A stretch of DNA of 64,000 nucleotides from Pterois miles (GCA_947000775.1 CAMQGK010000416.1:1618001-1682000); one strand, 5' to 3'; numbered from the stretch's first letter, positions 10,851-23,960 are shown. Made by a program: numbers and translations. The notes: generated by a model not told the origin, from the sequence alone.

Positions 10851-13800
10851 GATGGGAGATGCCTTCCCTGGAACGAAGTGCGGCTCAGATTCAAAACTAT
10901 TAGGTTGATAACCTTAAATTATTGATAGGATTTGAATGAAAGTTTAACTGGAAAATGGAATTCATGAAATTGTTTAATTTGAAGTAAAAACTTTAATGCA
11001 GGACTTTTACTGCCTCTACTGTGTGGTATTAATAGTTTGACTTAAAAGCGTTTTTTGGTGGATTTTGCGTTTGCCGAATTAGAGGAGATGCTTGGACAAA
11101 TTCAGAAAAGATGGCTAATCACATTTTATTGGTACATTTGGTCAGTAATTTGAGCCATGTTTTTTTTAATGGAGTTCTACTGATGCAGACACCAGCTCAG
11201 AGCAGGACTGTGTTGGACCATCTGCAGAGCCCTGAAGAGGATTTCACAGAATGGAGGAACACAACCAGTCAGACCTGAGCTGGAGTCTGCTGTCCAGCTT
11301 CCATCTATGAGAGCCACAAGTCAATATTCTAGTACTGCAATGACTACGTCTCTCCTCGAATGTTTTCAGAAACATCTTGTAGTTACTGTTTAGCTGTAAA
11401 ATGAGAACGTTTGTGACTCAGCAGCCATGTTGAGATCTCTTGAGGAAATGTCAAGCACCGCCCACCAGCAGGAGCACAGCCAATAGTCTCCAATCACTAG
11501 ATTCTCTAAAGCCTGAAAAGAGAGTCATGAGGAGGTGCAGAAGTCTAGTTTCCTTTATGGATGTTTTGCCCAATGATGCCAAAAAAAATTTTGCCTACTG
11601 AAGCTTCCATATTATGTCACTTGCTCCCACTGTCACATTACAGTAGACATGCAGAGGGGCATTGACCAGACGGTGGTATTTGCATGTGTTACCCATGATT
11701 GCCTTACAATGTGGCCATATATATATTATTATATTTTATATTTAATTTCTAATCTCTCCACCTTCAAGAAAGGAGTGTTGTCACATTTCAGTATAATGCA
11801 GCCTAGTACACCATCACTAACTACGACCTCAGTAGTAGTGGGAAGTGTTTTACTCTTAGCAATCTTATGAAGTACAAATCCTACATCTGGAAGTAATTTT
11901 CTGTTAATAATAAGAAGCATCAAAGGACACCCAACTTCTTGTTATGAACCCTTCACATGCACCCAACTGGAGCTGAGCCAGTGATGTGGGCTTAGCGAGT
12001 GTGATTCATGGATTTTTAGTTGCACTATGGTTAGCATGCAAGCAGTACCTGGACACCCCATAGAGACAGACAGGAGATTAAACAGATGTGTAGATTCTTG
12101 GATTCTCAGCATTGGGACTGGGGATGTCATGTCTTTGTTTAGTGAAAGAAAGTGAATTTAAAAAGTGACAGACCCAGATGCATCTGGTACTCGCATCGTC
12201 ATACCCGGCCCATGCACTCCTCTTCCCCCCTCCCCATTTACTTATGCTCTTCTTCCAGAGCAACACAAATTTTAACTTAATATATCCTCCCTGGGAAATG
12301 AAATAAGGAAGTCTGTCTTCAGCTGGGCCTTGATGGAGACCACCTTCTTGATGTGTTCCAGGGACTGCTGCCCCTGTCTCTCTGACGCTGTTACCATTGC
12401 TTCTGCTTTTCCTATGTCCTCACTGACACTGAGAGGGCAGCATTTTGACGGTTTGGCGAATCATTCAGGCGTCGCTCGACACTAATGCTGAAAACATGCA
12501 CTGTGTTGAAAAGCAGAAACCCTGACCTCTGGCTGAATGGCACAGCCTGGTTCTTCCCCCTACAAAAGTGCTTGGTAAATAACACTTTGGTTAAAGACAA
12601 GAAGGAAAAAGGCTTCCGGGTGCGGCACAGTACTTTCCATTGGGCCTGTTCATAAACTTACTTAGGTCCTCACACAGTTTTTAGCATATAATCATTTTGA
12701 AATAACAGCTTTTGTTAACCACCAAAAAGGATGCCGTCTTGACACTTAAATGAAAAACAGATTGAAGTCTTGGCCGCTACAGCGGTGCTGGTTTAGATGT
12801 TGGTTCAGTCAGCTCTAGGCTTAGATTACAAGATTTGTAAATTAAAGGAAAACCAGGGAAGGGAAAAAGCATGTGTGCTGAAGCCCTGTACTTGTGGATT
12901 TCTAGCCAGGCACACTCCACTCCATTTTATCAATGGAAAGGATTATGCCGTAAATCCAAACAACGTATGGATCCAGAGATTTTCTTGACAGTAAAGCTAC
13001 ATATACTGCATGTCCCTTTCAGTCTCTGCACCAGTGCCAGTGGGCTTTAGGAATTAGTAAAGAATGCTGGTGCCATTGCAGACCTTGGTATGTCTGCTCA
13101 CATTTCTGGAAAGGATTTGTGTTTCCTTCCCTTACTTGCTGTTGTTATTATTTTCATTCATTTGGAGTACATCCACAGGTATTAAAATTCTGGGAGACTT
13201 AAGGTCTCGCTCAATGAATGTAAATTTTATGGCCAAAACAGAGGCAAATTAACTGTTTGTGGGTGTCTGAGAGCACACACTTTCAAAAGTTCAATGATGG
13301 AAAAGTGTGCTTTGTTCTACAGGATTCGGGAACTGTCAGTAACATTTCCAACCTCTAGCTACCACCTCACAACATCTCCAGATGCTGAGAGGATGTGGTC
13401 CTTTTTTTTTTTTAACCAATATAGTCCTCGTTCACCATGCAGATTACTACTGGATGTGCTATTTGGGGATTCTGGTTAATACAGATGGATATTCTGAGCA
13501 GATATCATGGTCACTGTTGAAGCCATGGATACTCTTTTTTTTTTCTGCTAAGGACTGTTCAACCACTTATCTGGTCCATATCACGAATGCCACCACCATC
13601 ATCTATGTCTTATACTTTTTTAAAAGGTTTCCATTCACCAATTCTAAAGGCTTTTTGTACAAGGTTTCCAGCATATTATTCATGATGCTCGTGATAATTG
13701 AACCTGTGGAATCAATAGCATTTTAAGTCTTATTCATGGGGAACTATGAGGTATGAAGTCTGTGTTGTGGATTTGGCAACACTTGTGGTCACTCGTGGTC

Positions 13801-14419
13801 ATGACTGGTGGCGTCAAGTGCATTTTGATTTATACTGATCTAACTGTGGTTCTGTTTGAATCAAAGGTGTAATTTCCACTATAGCAGCAATGTCACAGTG
13901 CCTTGTCTGCAGTAAATACATTTCAAGAAGAGAAACTTGAGTACAGCCACAGCCTTGGAATGCAAATTAGATTTTTTTTCTAACCAACAACCAACCCTTG
14001 TTAACAATTATTAAGTGTTAACTGGCACAATGAATGTGTTTCATGCAGCGGTGCTGTAGTTTTAGTACCTGACAAGCCACCCAGCTGCAACGAGAAGCTG
14101 ACGCGCAAACAGGTTAAAGCCGTCATTTACCAGCTTTAGTGTACGCACAAACTAAGTTCCCAGTTCACCCATCAGGGAGAGTTACTCTATCAGCCACGAT
14201 GCCACTTTCCCAGTAAAAGTCTCCACCGCATCATTTAGTTTAGCTGTGAGGTTGTTGTGTGTTTGTGGCAGTGGTGAGTGTGGGCTTGTCGTGGCGTTAT
14301 AGCTGTGAATGTAGCAGTGCAGTGTTGCGTGACGCCAAGATTTTTGACTCTCGAACTCTGGGATATCACACAGTTATCTAAAGATATAGTTACTTGGTCA
14401 CACTAATGTCTATGTCGAG

Positions 14420-15893
14420 CAGGGCCAATGATCAGCATCGCGGTTTTATCTGAATTTAGGGGCAACAAATTACATAACATCCAGTTTTTTCACCACAGAC
14501 AGGCAGGCCTCTAATTTAATAGTTTCTGATCAACCCTTTGCCTTCATAGGCACATAAAGCTGTGTCATCAGTGTAACAGTGGAAATGGATTCCATGTCTA
14601 TGTACTGTATAATTCTCAGAGGTGTGATATACAGGGAGAACAACAGAGGGCCAAGAACATAGTCCTGAGGTACACCATATTTCACCTCAGAGAATATTGA
14701 TTAAAAGAGACACATGATTGTAACCATGCATGGCGAGACCAGAGACGCCAAATATGTTCTCCAATCAGTCAAGGAGTACACAATGATCAATAGTGTCAAA
14801 AGCTGGATCCATGTTTAGGAGCAAATCATTTATGACTTTAGTGAGTGCAGGTTTGGTGGAGTGGCAGGCCCTGAAAGCAGACTGAATGGGTTCGAAAAGG
14901 TCACTGAATAATATGTGGTCTGAAAGTTGGTGAGACACCACTCTCTCTAGTACTTTAGAAAAGATTGGAAGGTTTGGGACTGGTCGATTGTTATGTAGAG
15001 AACCTGGGTCAAGATGTGTTTTTTTAAGTAGAGGTTTAACAACAGCTGTCTTGAAGCTAGTGGGGACATTACCAGTCGTAAGAAACAAGTTGAGAACATT
15101 CAGCATTGTAGGTCCCAGCAATGGCCGTAGATCTTTAAAAAGTTTAGCTCGTAAGGGGTGGAGGAGGCAGAAGGGAGGTTTAGAAGCTGAGACCAGCTTA
15201 GACAGAGTCCAAGAAAGATGGTTGTGGATGTGTAAGGACGGAGACTATTTGACACATGGAGCAACAGAATTTACAGATGTAGCTGGGCGCGAGAAACAAA
15301 TTTATTTATTTCTAATATCTATTTTCCTGCAAAAAAATCTAAGAAATCATTTGTTGTAAAGGATGCGCTGCCAACAGTCGGCTGTTTTTTGGCGAGTTTG
15401 GCTACAGTGTCAAAGAGAAATCTATGACTGTTAGTGATCAATCGAGAGAACTAGGCTGCTTTGGCAGTGCTTGTAGATTAAGACGCACTCATGCCATGAT
15501 AGGTAGTTTACTTCTAGTTTTGATTCACACCATCTGCGTTCCAGTCTCCCGCAGGCCTGTTTAAGAGCACGTTTCATCATGGTGTGGACCTCTGTGACTG
15601 TCTGATTTTAGTAGTAAGAGGTGCAACTGAAACTAGAAGTTTAGAAAGGGCTGTGTGTTTATAGTATAATTCTCGACAGGTCCAGTCGTTGTAGTGGAAG
15701 GAGCCACAGGTAATCACTCACCAAGTTCAGTTATAGTCACCGGACTGATATGGGGAGTGATAACTAAGTCAGGATCCATAGTACATGGACAGACTGACGT
15801 TGCTTCAAATTTAATGAGTGATCTGACGTCACTGATGACGGGAGATGTCACTGCAGTAACATCTAATCCGTGTGACAGTATCAGATCACTAGT
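14420..15893 (-). mobile_element. L2-clade LINE fragment, copy 1 (EN end to RT)
   Basis: Minus-strand order is: end of the endonuclease domain (15893 to about 15770), linker, then RT with LTTGNVPTSFKTAVVKPLLK, LERVVSHQLSDHILFSDLFE and IQSAFRACHSTKPALTKV (15121-14765). The catalytic-site equivalent is FHCYTDDTALC at about 14555-14585. Several frameshifts and a deletion around TFDTIDH separate these pieces. The family resembles Maui/L2 of pufferfish. It abuts an unrelated L1-like element at about 15893. Confidence 0.85.
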
Positions 15894-15904
15894 TTAGAAA
15901 TAAT

Positions 15905-17400
15905 CCTTGATGCTTTTTGATGATATGCTTTGACTATCACTTTTACCGCAGGATTCTTTTCTTCTGTTGCCTCCCTTTTTACATTTTTGGTGTAATATTC
16001 TCTCAGCTGGAGATATTTAAACAAGTCTTCGTTCCAAAGTGTCAAATCTTGAAAACTTCTTAGATCTCCTACTTCCTTTTTTCATCAGCTCTTTAAATTT
16101 TGAATCATACATCCCTGGTTTATTTTCACTATCCAAAGCCATCCATCTTGACACTTTTTCTTCTTTTTGTTCAGGTTTGTAAAGTCAATATCGTTATTGG
16201 ATCAATCATACTCCTGATATATCCAGGAAGTGTTTTATTTTCCCAAAGAGTGTTTGGATATGGAAGTCAGGGATATACTTTATCCCAGCCAGTCATGTAG
16301 CTGAGTGCAGTGTATCGAACTCTGGCCTTCTTCCCTCCCCAAAGTAAATCTAGATATTAATTTATCCCACACTATGAATTATTTTAATGGTCTCCATTGG
16401 CAGGGATTGAAATAAGCATTATTGCCTTGGCAAAATATTCATTTTCACCACATTTATCTTACTGCTAAATTCCATTGGGTCGGTGGACCATCTTTCTATA
16501 TCCTTTGTTATGTTTTGGTTGACGTGAATAGAATTGATCCGATACAACTTATATTATTATATTAACATTTATTGTTTTATATACCCTTAGGTATTGGATT
16601 GATGTTGAAATCCCTTTAATTATTATACTTTTGTTTGATTTATACTGGAGGAGCACAATTAATAAGATAATTTGTTTTTTGAAATATTCAATTTATATCC
16701 TGCATATAAATTAAATTTGTCTATGATTCCCATCATCCTTTGAAAAGAGGTGTTCACTTCCATGAGGTTCATCATTACGTCATCTGCGAAAAAGTATAAT
16801 GTATATAGCAATCAGGGCAGGGCTAAGACAACATCCCTGTCTTGTTCCTCTTCTTTAGTAGTTTTGTTAACTGGTTCTTATTCTTTTTTTGCTTGTTGCA
16901 TCAAGATTATGATTCAATACAATGTTCAGATCCAGCATATACAAATTCCCTCTGCTGCCATTGTAATAGTAGGGATTTGAAGAAATGTTTATCACTATCG
17001 GGGGGAGTGTAGATTTCCATCAGTGTCAGGATGTTATTTTCAATTTTGCCCTTTACTATGACATACCTCCCTTCTTTGTCTTTTATTTCTTTAAAGTTAA
17101 TAGTTTGATATCAAGATTGCTGCTCCTCTTTTATGACTTCAAGTATTTGAGCTATAATATGTCTTTATAGCCACATCTTTTCAGCTTGTCATGCTGTTGT
17201 TGTGATAAATGGGTTTCTTGTAAAAAAAAAAAAAAAAAAAAAAAAAAGTAATATGCATCTTCTCTGTTTTCAATTTAGTCATGACTTTGGGCCTCTTAAT
17301 TGGATTACTCAAACCATTAACATTTAAAGACATTGTTTTGAGTCCCCTCCACTTGACACCAGAACCATTCTGAACAGCAAACCAGAACATATCCACATAC
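15905..17400 (-). mobile_element. L1/Tx1-like LINE fragment with APE endonuclease
   Basis: On the minus strand the endonuclease start is clear: TMSLNVNGLSNPIKR (about 17335-17290), then KMHIT, then the catalytic QETHL motif (17216-17202). A run of about 26 T interrupts the two. Further on come YTPPDSDK and a GDxN-like LNIVLNHNLDATS. It then jumps directly to a GTRQGC.LSPAL-like RT motif and YFFADDVMMNLMEV (about 16795-16755), so most of the EN-RT linker and RT palm is deleted. Multiple stops. The C-terminal part KPGMYDSKFKELMKKG ends near 16070. Confidence 0.8.
17222..17247. repeat. A26 homopolymer inside the LINE endonuclease
   Basis: An uninterrupted poly(A) (poly(T) on the LINE strand) splits the endonuclease between MHIT and LQETHL, where relatives have only a few T. 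It is most easily explained by slippage expansion of a short TTTTTT stretch, not by an insertion. Confidence 0.85.
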
Positions 17401-17428
17401 AAAAGAGTTTTCCTGGCAAAACAAAGCA

Positions 17429-17803
17429 TCAAAACATAGATGGCCTCCAAGGAAAGGGTATTCTCTCTCCGTCATAGATCCAGAAGCCCTCTTTGTAGAT
17501 TGAGGGGTGAAACCTAACGCTAAGAAAGGGCCCTCTGCTAGATGAGGGGAATAAGCCTTTATGGGTTACTATGTTCTGCTGCTTACCGGAAGTCCTCCAA
17601 GCTTGTAATTTTATAGCCCAATTAATACTGCATACATTGTCTAAAGGGAGTAGACCGATGGACCTGACTCTCTGCATCTTTGCAGTTGTATGGTAGAACT
17701 GGCCCAGAAAGTCCCTCACAGTTCCCCGTTGCATAGATTGGACAATGATATAGGGTACTACAATCATCCTGTCTCTGTTTTCTGTCTTTGAGAGGACTGA
17801 CAA
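17429..17803 (-). other. unassigned 124-codon antisense frame, possibly LINE-derived
   Basis: An open frame just upstream (in LINE orientation) of the L1-like endonuclease. The stretch RFHPSIYKEGFWIYDGERIP faintly recalls the NP.FPPS...GF..W motif near the C-terminus of Tx1-like LINE ORF2. That would imply a second, tandem or nested LINE copy. Evidence is weak and no host gene is suggested. Confidence 0.25.
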
Positions 17804-18324
17804 TATCCATACAAGCTAATGTGCTGTGGCATCATGTCGTACTGTATGTACCCTCATGGTACAGTGCTCCAAGCAAAGACATTTCTACACCGTCTCTGTA
17901 CGTTATAAATTTGGGTGCCACCTGCTAGCTCCTACCCGTCACATTGGTAGTAAATGTCATGCAACAGATATATGTGCAGCAAACATAACTTCATACTGAA
18001 CACCTTTATTTAAATCTGCTTAAAGTCCTGTCATAAAATACGCAGGCTATTAATTACATGGTTGCCAGCAGCAAATTCCACTTAGCTCTCACACACACAA
18101 ACACGTTTGATGGTAAAAGCCCGTTGCGGTATTAAGCCCTTGTGTTTCAGTGCATTTTCATGACAGGTTTTACTCTGTGGACAGGATGTCTCCGTCTTCT
18201 AAAGTGTATGAAATGGAAATCATCAAGCATTTGTATAAAACGATCCACCAGATTAAGGGGATTTGGAGAACTGATGCTCTTTATCCACCATGAGGTTATG
18301 GTGTTCTTCATTGGCACATTGTGA

Positions 18325-18326
<2 letters not shown>

Positions 18327-18398
<72 letters not shown>
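18327..18398. repeat. (AC)36 microsatellite
   Basis: A pure dinucleotide run of about 72 bp, followed by an imperfect GCATGCACACAC tail to about 18420. The antisense and sense frames rich in Val/Cys or His/Thr here are artefacts of the repeat. Confidence 0.97.
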
Positions 18399-18401
<3 letters not shown>

Positions 18402-18678
18402 TGCACACACATGCACACGCTCACACTCATTCTATTCAGTATCCAAGCCTACTGTGTCGGTTAGATGCTGTCTTCAGTATCTTAGCTGTATTGATTACTC
18501 AGGGCTCAAAATACTGGGCACTGGTTTATGAAACTTTTAAAATTAAATGCGCCAACATTTTTTACCTGCACCAAAACAATTTTTACAGCACCATTTGGTG
18601 CATTTGTCCTTCTTTATTTGGCACATTGCCAACTTGTCAATTTAGTTTGGAGTGAGATAGTATTATAACTTGGTTGAC

Positions 18679-18985
18679 ATGGTCATAGTCAGGGTCATTC
18701 TGAAGAGACTCCGTTGAATTATGACTGTTCAAATATGAGGAAATTCTGAATGTTATAATGTAAATTGAGCTAACTTTCTGCAAAGACAGCTATTTTCTTC
18801 AAAACTGTATAGTAAAATACCTTCAGATTTTACATGATTATAGTCAGGGTCACCCTTAACAGAATTACGTGGAACATTTCAGAAAACCTCCGAAGGAAAA
18901 TATGTATTAAATTATAAGACTAAAAATGACAGTTTGCTAAGTGTGTTACAATACCATTTGAGCTGACTTTGCCTGCACAGTAATG
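18679..18985 (+). repeat. diverged tandem duplication, about 150-190 bp unit
   Basis: The words CATGGTCATAGTCAGGGTCA (18679) and CATGATTATAGTCAGGGTCA (18833) open two successive units. Each is followed by a matching stretch ending in TTGAGCTAACTTTCTGC.. and TTGAGCTGACTTTGCCTGC.. with indels between. Class unknown. Confidence 0.5.
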
Positions 18986-20179
18986 TAAACTGACACTACA
19001 CATTATACATACATATTATACATTAGGGTATGGTATCGTTTGGATTTTAACGATTTTGATTCTGCTTGTCAATTCAGAGTCTTGACAATTCTTGATTCTT
19101 ATGCTTCTCAGCAAACCTATTATCTTTGGTGACATCACATATTTAACCAGACTTATTTAATATATGATGTATGTTTTTATTTGGTGTATAAACTGTGAGG
19201 AATTGTTGCTGAAATCTGTCGTCCTCCTTTTTGGCCAGCAAGTACATGAACAGTTACAGCACAAATAGACACACATCCTAATCCAACAGTGGCTCAGTTT
19301 GCAGCAGTATTTACGATGCTCCTTGTCACGGAGTAGCCTGTGCCTTATGAATGGGACGCCACCTCCGCTAATGTGAATGGAGCTGGTTTGGAGGAGTCAG
19401 TGATTTACGTGTATATTAAGTTGTAGGTTCTTGCATCATCATATGAGTTTAATAGAGGAGGCGATGTGTTGTTGAAACCTGCACATGAGCATTTTGAAAT
19501 GCTGTGTTACCTCTGTAAAATAATTTTGCCACCCGTCTCACCATCTCACCATCCCTACCGTAGCTGGCTCTGTGGCGTAAACCAGGCAAGGCTGAAACTG
19601 CATCGGAGTGCACCAATGGCTTAAGACAGGGACAAGTCCGTTAGAGTTGGAGGGGTGTTTTTGGTGTAATGGCAGATAGTAGCATTTTAAATGTATTTGG
19701 GAAAGCACATACATAACAATTACATGTAAAAAGCTTTATTATTTTATGTATTAATCAGAATATGTTTTGTGGACCAGCGATTATTCCCCTGTGGACTAAT
19801 TGATTATGTAGTTGCTTTGGTAGTGTCCAGGTTTATAAAAAGAGAGACTGAACTGCCTAAAAAGGAAAGGGGAGTTGAGACTAGACTAGACTTGAAGCCC
19901 TAAATTAAAGGGGTATTACATATGCTGACTGCTATAGATAATTTTTGCGTTTGCCAATTTTTCCCCAGTGTTATTTAATTTTTCAGTTGTTTACCTCAGT
20001 TTTGTCTGTGCTAGGCCTGGATTTTCTCAGTTTTGTCCTTCAACGACCAACCTTACACTCCTGTTGCACTGTGCTGTGTCTGTCCGTGCTGCCACCGTCT
20101 TGTTTTTCGCTATAAAAGTTTTTTTTTGACTCTGTGAATAATAGTTTATGGCATGTGAAAAGTGTTAATTCTCCCTTCC

Positions 20180-21090
20180 TGTCCCACCTCTCAAACCAGA
20201 CTATCACACTAGCCCAACAGAAAGGACTCAATAGCAGGACTTGAGATACAGGTAGGTATAATAAAACGTCTTTACTAGCAAATTGGTTCGGTACACAGGT
20301 AATCAGTCCAAGGCAAGCAGTCTTTAGAAGGCACAGATGAGGTCGGGGTGGATGATTTTGGTGACAGGCAGAGACTTAAGATCTCTCTTCAGGACATAGC
20401 CCTCCCAGTACAAATATGGTGTTGGGTTGGTGGGAAGAGGAGGTTTTTGTGTAGATAAACCTATGATGAAATGGGGGGGGGGGGGTTTTGGGAAGAAGGG
20501 GGGGTAATATTTTTTAAAAAAGGGGAAGAAAAGGGGAAAATTGGGGGGGGGGGGACTGCCTCCTTCCTATAGCATTTAGCAGCTGGAGAAGTCTCTGCTG
20601 GACTCCAAATGCAGTGGCAGCAGACCAGAACCAGGACAGAGGGAACACTAGCCTCCTCCTCCAGGGCAGCAAACAGGGATTGTTGGTAGCCATAAACGCA
20701 CTGGAGGGGAGAGATACCAAGAGCAGGGCAAAGTATTGTGCACATAACCCAAATAAGATGTTTTCAGTTTGGCCGTTGGACTGAGGTGATGACCAGATAA
20801 GAGGCTGACCACGGCACCAAGGACGGAGCAGAAAGCCCTCCAGAGCTGGGAAACAAACTGGGGGCCTCAGCCTGATAACATGTCCCTGGGGAACCCATGT
20901 AAACCAAAATACATATGATAACATAACCTCTGCATGAAGTGCACCATCTCAGAGAATCAGCCCACTGCTGTAAATATGCCGGTATTACCCTCAAGTCCAG
21001 GGAGATGTCTGCAACAGCAACATATTCTTTCACCTCCTCCGCCAGAAATGCTGCTTGATGACATTCATTTACCCAAGCAGTCACCCTACT
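20180..21090 (-). mobile_element. Ty3/gypsy retrotransposon relic (integrase core)
   Basis: The minus strand between about 21080 and 20600 encodes, across two or three frames, a degraded integrase core in the expected order: a VADISLDL-like start, FSEMVHFMQ, LHGFPRDMLS, GPQFVSQLWRAFCSVLGA, PQSNGQTENI and a PPVRLWLPTIP-like end. This is the gypsy integrase order (conserved D...D...E region with SNGQTE). Frameshifts and stops are frequent. Further 3' on the element strand (20472-20554) the sequence becomes a homopolymer smear, then TTTACTAGCAAATTGG.. that may be LTR-side sequence. No intact LTR pair found. Confidence 0.75.
20472..20554. other. G-rich smeared block, probable sequence error
   Basis: Runs of 12-13 G alternate with runs of T and A in a way unlike any neighbouring sequence or microsatellite. 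It lies inside the gypsy relic. Two similar blocks occur at 46981-47104 and 59161-59342. Best read as a consensus or base-calling artefact. Confidence 0.6.
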
Positions 21091-21479
21091 AAAGGCCCAG
21101 TCTATGTGTGGGTTATGTTGAGTTAGCCAGAGAGAGACGAGATGAGGGAGTGCTGAGGAGATTGAAATATATGGAAGCTGAGTGACTCAGTGTGATTGTC
21201 AGGGAACGTTAACTGTACAGGCTATGTGTGGTGAGTCACGGCAAGAAGATACCCATCTAAAGTGCTTGCCTCCAAAAAAAAAAAAAAAAAAATGCTGCAG
21301 CTTGGGAATACTTTCCACCAGGAAATCTGCCATCTGCTTTACCTTTTGGCATAGCAAAGAGATTTGCTCCTCCTAGTGTTGAATCCTCCTTCCCTGGGCT
21401 TGGAGAGCCACAGTAATGCTTGTGGTACATAAACAGAGGGTTATTAAGAGATAGAGGTTTAAAATCAAAATTATTCTTG

Positions 21480-23960
21480 TCAGCAGGACTACTAAACTTA
21501 AATTATACTTTGAGACTGAGACCAACCCACCAGATAACTAATTGAAAGTCAGGGCAAAGAGATGGGTTTTGAGTTTGGATTTAAAGACCTCAACCGAATC
21601 AAACTGTCTGATACCTATAGGGAGGTTATTCCAGAGGAAAGGGGCTTGCTAAGAAAAGGCCTTTGAGTCTGCTGACTGCTTTTTCACTCGGAGGATAGAC
21701 AGGAGCCCTGTACTCTGAGAGCAGAGAGTCCTGATTGTAGTGTAAGGTTTAAATAGATCAGACAAGTAGGAAGGAGCAAGGCCATTTACAGTTTTATAGG
21801 TCATCAGAATCAATTTAAAGTCTGATCTGACATGATCGAGACCCAATGTAATGAAGCTAAAAGTGGTGTAATATGGTCAAATTTTCTAGTTTTAGTGAAG
21901 ATTCTTGCTGCAGTGTTCTGAACCATTTGAAGCCTTCTGGTACTAGAACAAGGCACACCTGTATATAAAGAACAGCAGAGGGCCAAGAACAAAGCCCTGA
22001 GCTATGCCATATTTCACCTCAGAGAATATTGATGTCATATTATTAAAAGAGACACACTGTGTTCTATCTGATAAATGTGATTACAACCATGCTGGAGCAA
22101 AGATGCCAAATTTGTTCTCCAATCGGTCAAGGAGTATATGATGATCAGTAGTGTCAAAAGCTGCACTTAGACCCAGTAGTAATAGAACTGAGGTGGAATC
22201 TGTTTAGGAGCAGATCATTTATGACATTTAGTGAGCACAGTTTTGGTGGAGTGACAAGCCCTGAAAGCAGACTGAATGGGTTCGAAAAGGTCACTAAATA
22301 ATATGTGGTCTGAAAGGTGTTGAGACACCACTCTTTCTAGTACTTTAGAAAAGAATGGAAGGTTTGAGACTGGTTGACAGTTATTTAGAGACCCTGGGTC
22401 AAGGTGTGGTTTAACAACAGCTGTCTTGAAACTAGTGGGGACAATACCTGACATAAGAGACAAGTTGACAGGATTCAACATTGTAGGTTCCAGCAATGGG
22501 CGTAGATATTTAAAAAGTTTAGCATGTAACAGGGTTGAGGAGGCAGGTGGTAGATTTAGAAGCTGAGACCAGCTTAGACAGAGTTTCAAGAGAGATGGTC
22601 TCAAATGTGTAAGGATAGAGACTAACTGGGATTTGGCAACTGGAAATTGCAGAATTTACAAATGTAGCAGGGAATGAGGAACTAATTTTATATCTATTTT
22701 TCTACAAAAGAAATCTAAGAATTCAAGTGCTGTAAAGGATGAGCTGCTAACAGCCAGTTGTTTTTTGGTTAGTTTGGATAGAGCGTCAAAGAGAAATCTA
22801 GGATTGTGTTTATTGTTACTGATTAATCAGGAGAAATAGACTGCTTTGGCAGCGGATAAAGCATGCTTGTAAATTAAAACACTCATGCCATGATAGGTAG
22901 TTAACTTCCAGTTTTGATTTACGGCATTTGCATTCCAGTATCCTGCAGGCCTATTTAAGAGTACATGTTTCATCATTAAACCATGGTGTAGACCTCTGTG
23001 ACCATCTGGTTTTAGTAGTAAAAGGTGTGACTGAGTCCAGAACATGAAAAAGTCACTAGTACAGTTTTCAACAGGCCCTGTTGCTGTAGTGAAAGAAGTC
23101 AGAACTACAGGTAATTGCTTACGAATTTCAGTTATAGTCAACCGATATGGTGAGTGGTAACTACATCAGCACCCATATTACGTGGACAGGCTGATGTTTA
23201 AATTCACTTTAAAATTAAATAAGAAAGTGATCTGACATCACTGATGATAGCCACGGCAGTAACATCTATTCTGCGTGACAGCATCAGATCAAGGGTATTA
23301 CCACTGGCACGGATGGGTTCATGTATGATTCATGTATGATTGAGTAAATCCAGAAGTAATGAGGAGGGTAAAAAAGGCTTTACACAGAGGTTCATTGGCC
23401 TTGTTCAGGTGAATATTGAAATCGCCAATAACTAAGACCATCAGAATGAGTAATAATATTAAAAATTAATTCTCCAAATACATCTAAAACTTGTGAATAA
23501 GGGCCAGACGGTCTTTATAGTACCACAAGATGGAGACTGCTGCCTTGGACAAGACAATTCATGGCAAATGGAGATGATTTTAATAAAAGAGCCTCAAATG
23601 AGTTAAATGTACTAGTGTGTTTGGAGATGAAGTTAAAAAGAGATTTATAGACTAAAGTAGCACCTCCACCTTTTTTGGTGGGAAGTCAGGAGGGAAGCTT
23701 CATTTAATGGTAAAAAAACATTTGGTTTCAGCCATGTTTCACATGAACCAATCATATACAGGCCATGTCCATTAATCAAATCGTGTATCAGTAGGGCTTC
23801 GGTACAATCTTACGCTTAGAAAATCAAATTTGAAGGTCGTTTTAGGTCTGCAGCTTTCATTAATAGAGCTGACAGCAGATGAGGTAGTGATTTTAACACA
23901 ATGCCCCATTAGTTTTGGGGATTAGCGGCCACGATGGCACACGCTTCATTGGACAGTTCA
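21480..23960 (-). mobile_element. L2-clade LINE, copy 2, internally deleted
   Basis: From 23960 down: degraded endonuclease with the SDHFLI motif (about 23240-23220, followed at once by stops), EN-RT linker (23141-22827), then RT with SGIVPTSFKTAVVKPHLDPG, LERVVSQHLSDHILFSDLFE and IQSAFRACHSTKTVLTK (22604-22215). At about 21970 the frame passes from the LGPLLFFIY-type motif straight to TGVPCSSTRRLQMVQNTAAR and FKLILMTYKTVNGLAPSYLS. The segment with the catalytic YxDD is therefore missing. Same family as 14420-15893. Confidence 0.87.

Noticed and set aside
20472..20554. G-quadruplex-forming element
   Set aside because: The G runs match poly-G smears in two other repeats and are more simply explained as sequence error, so no biological G4 claim is made.
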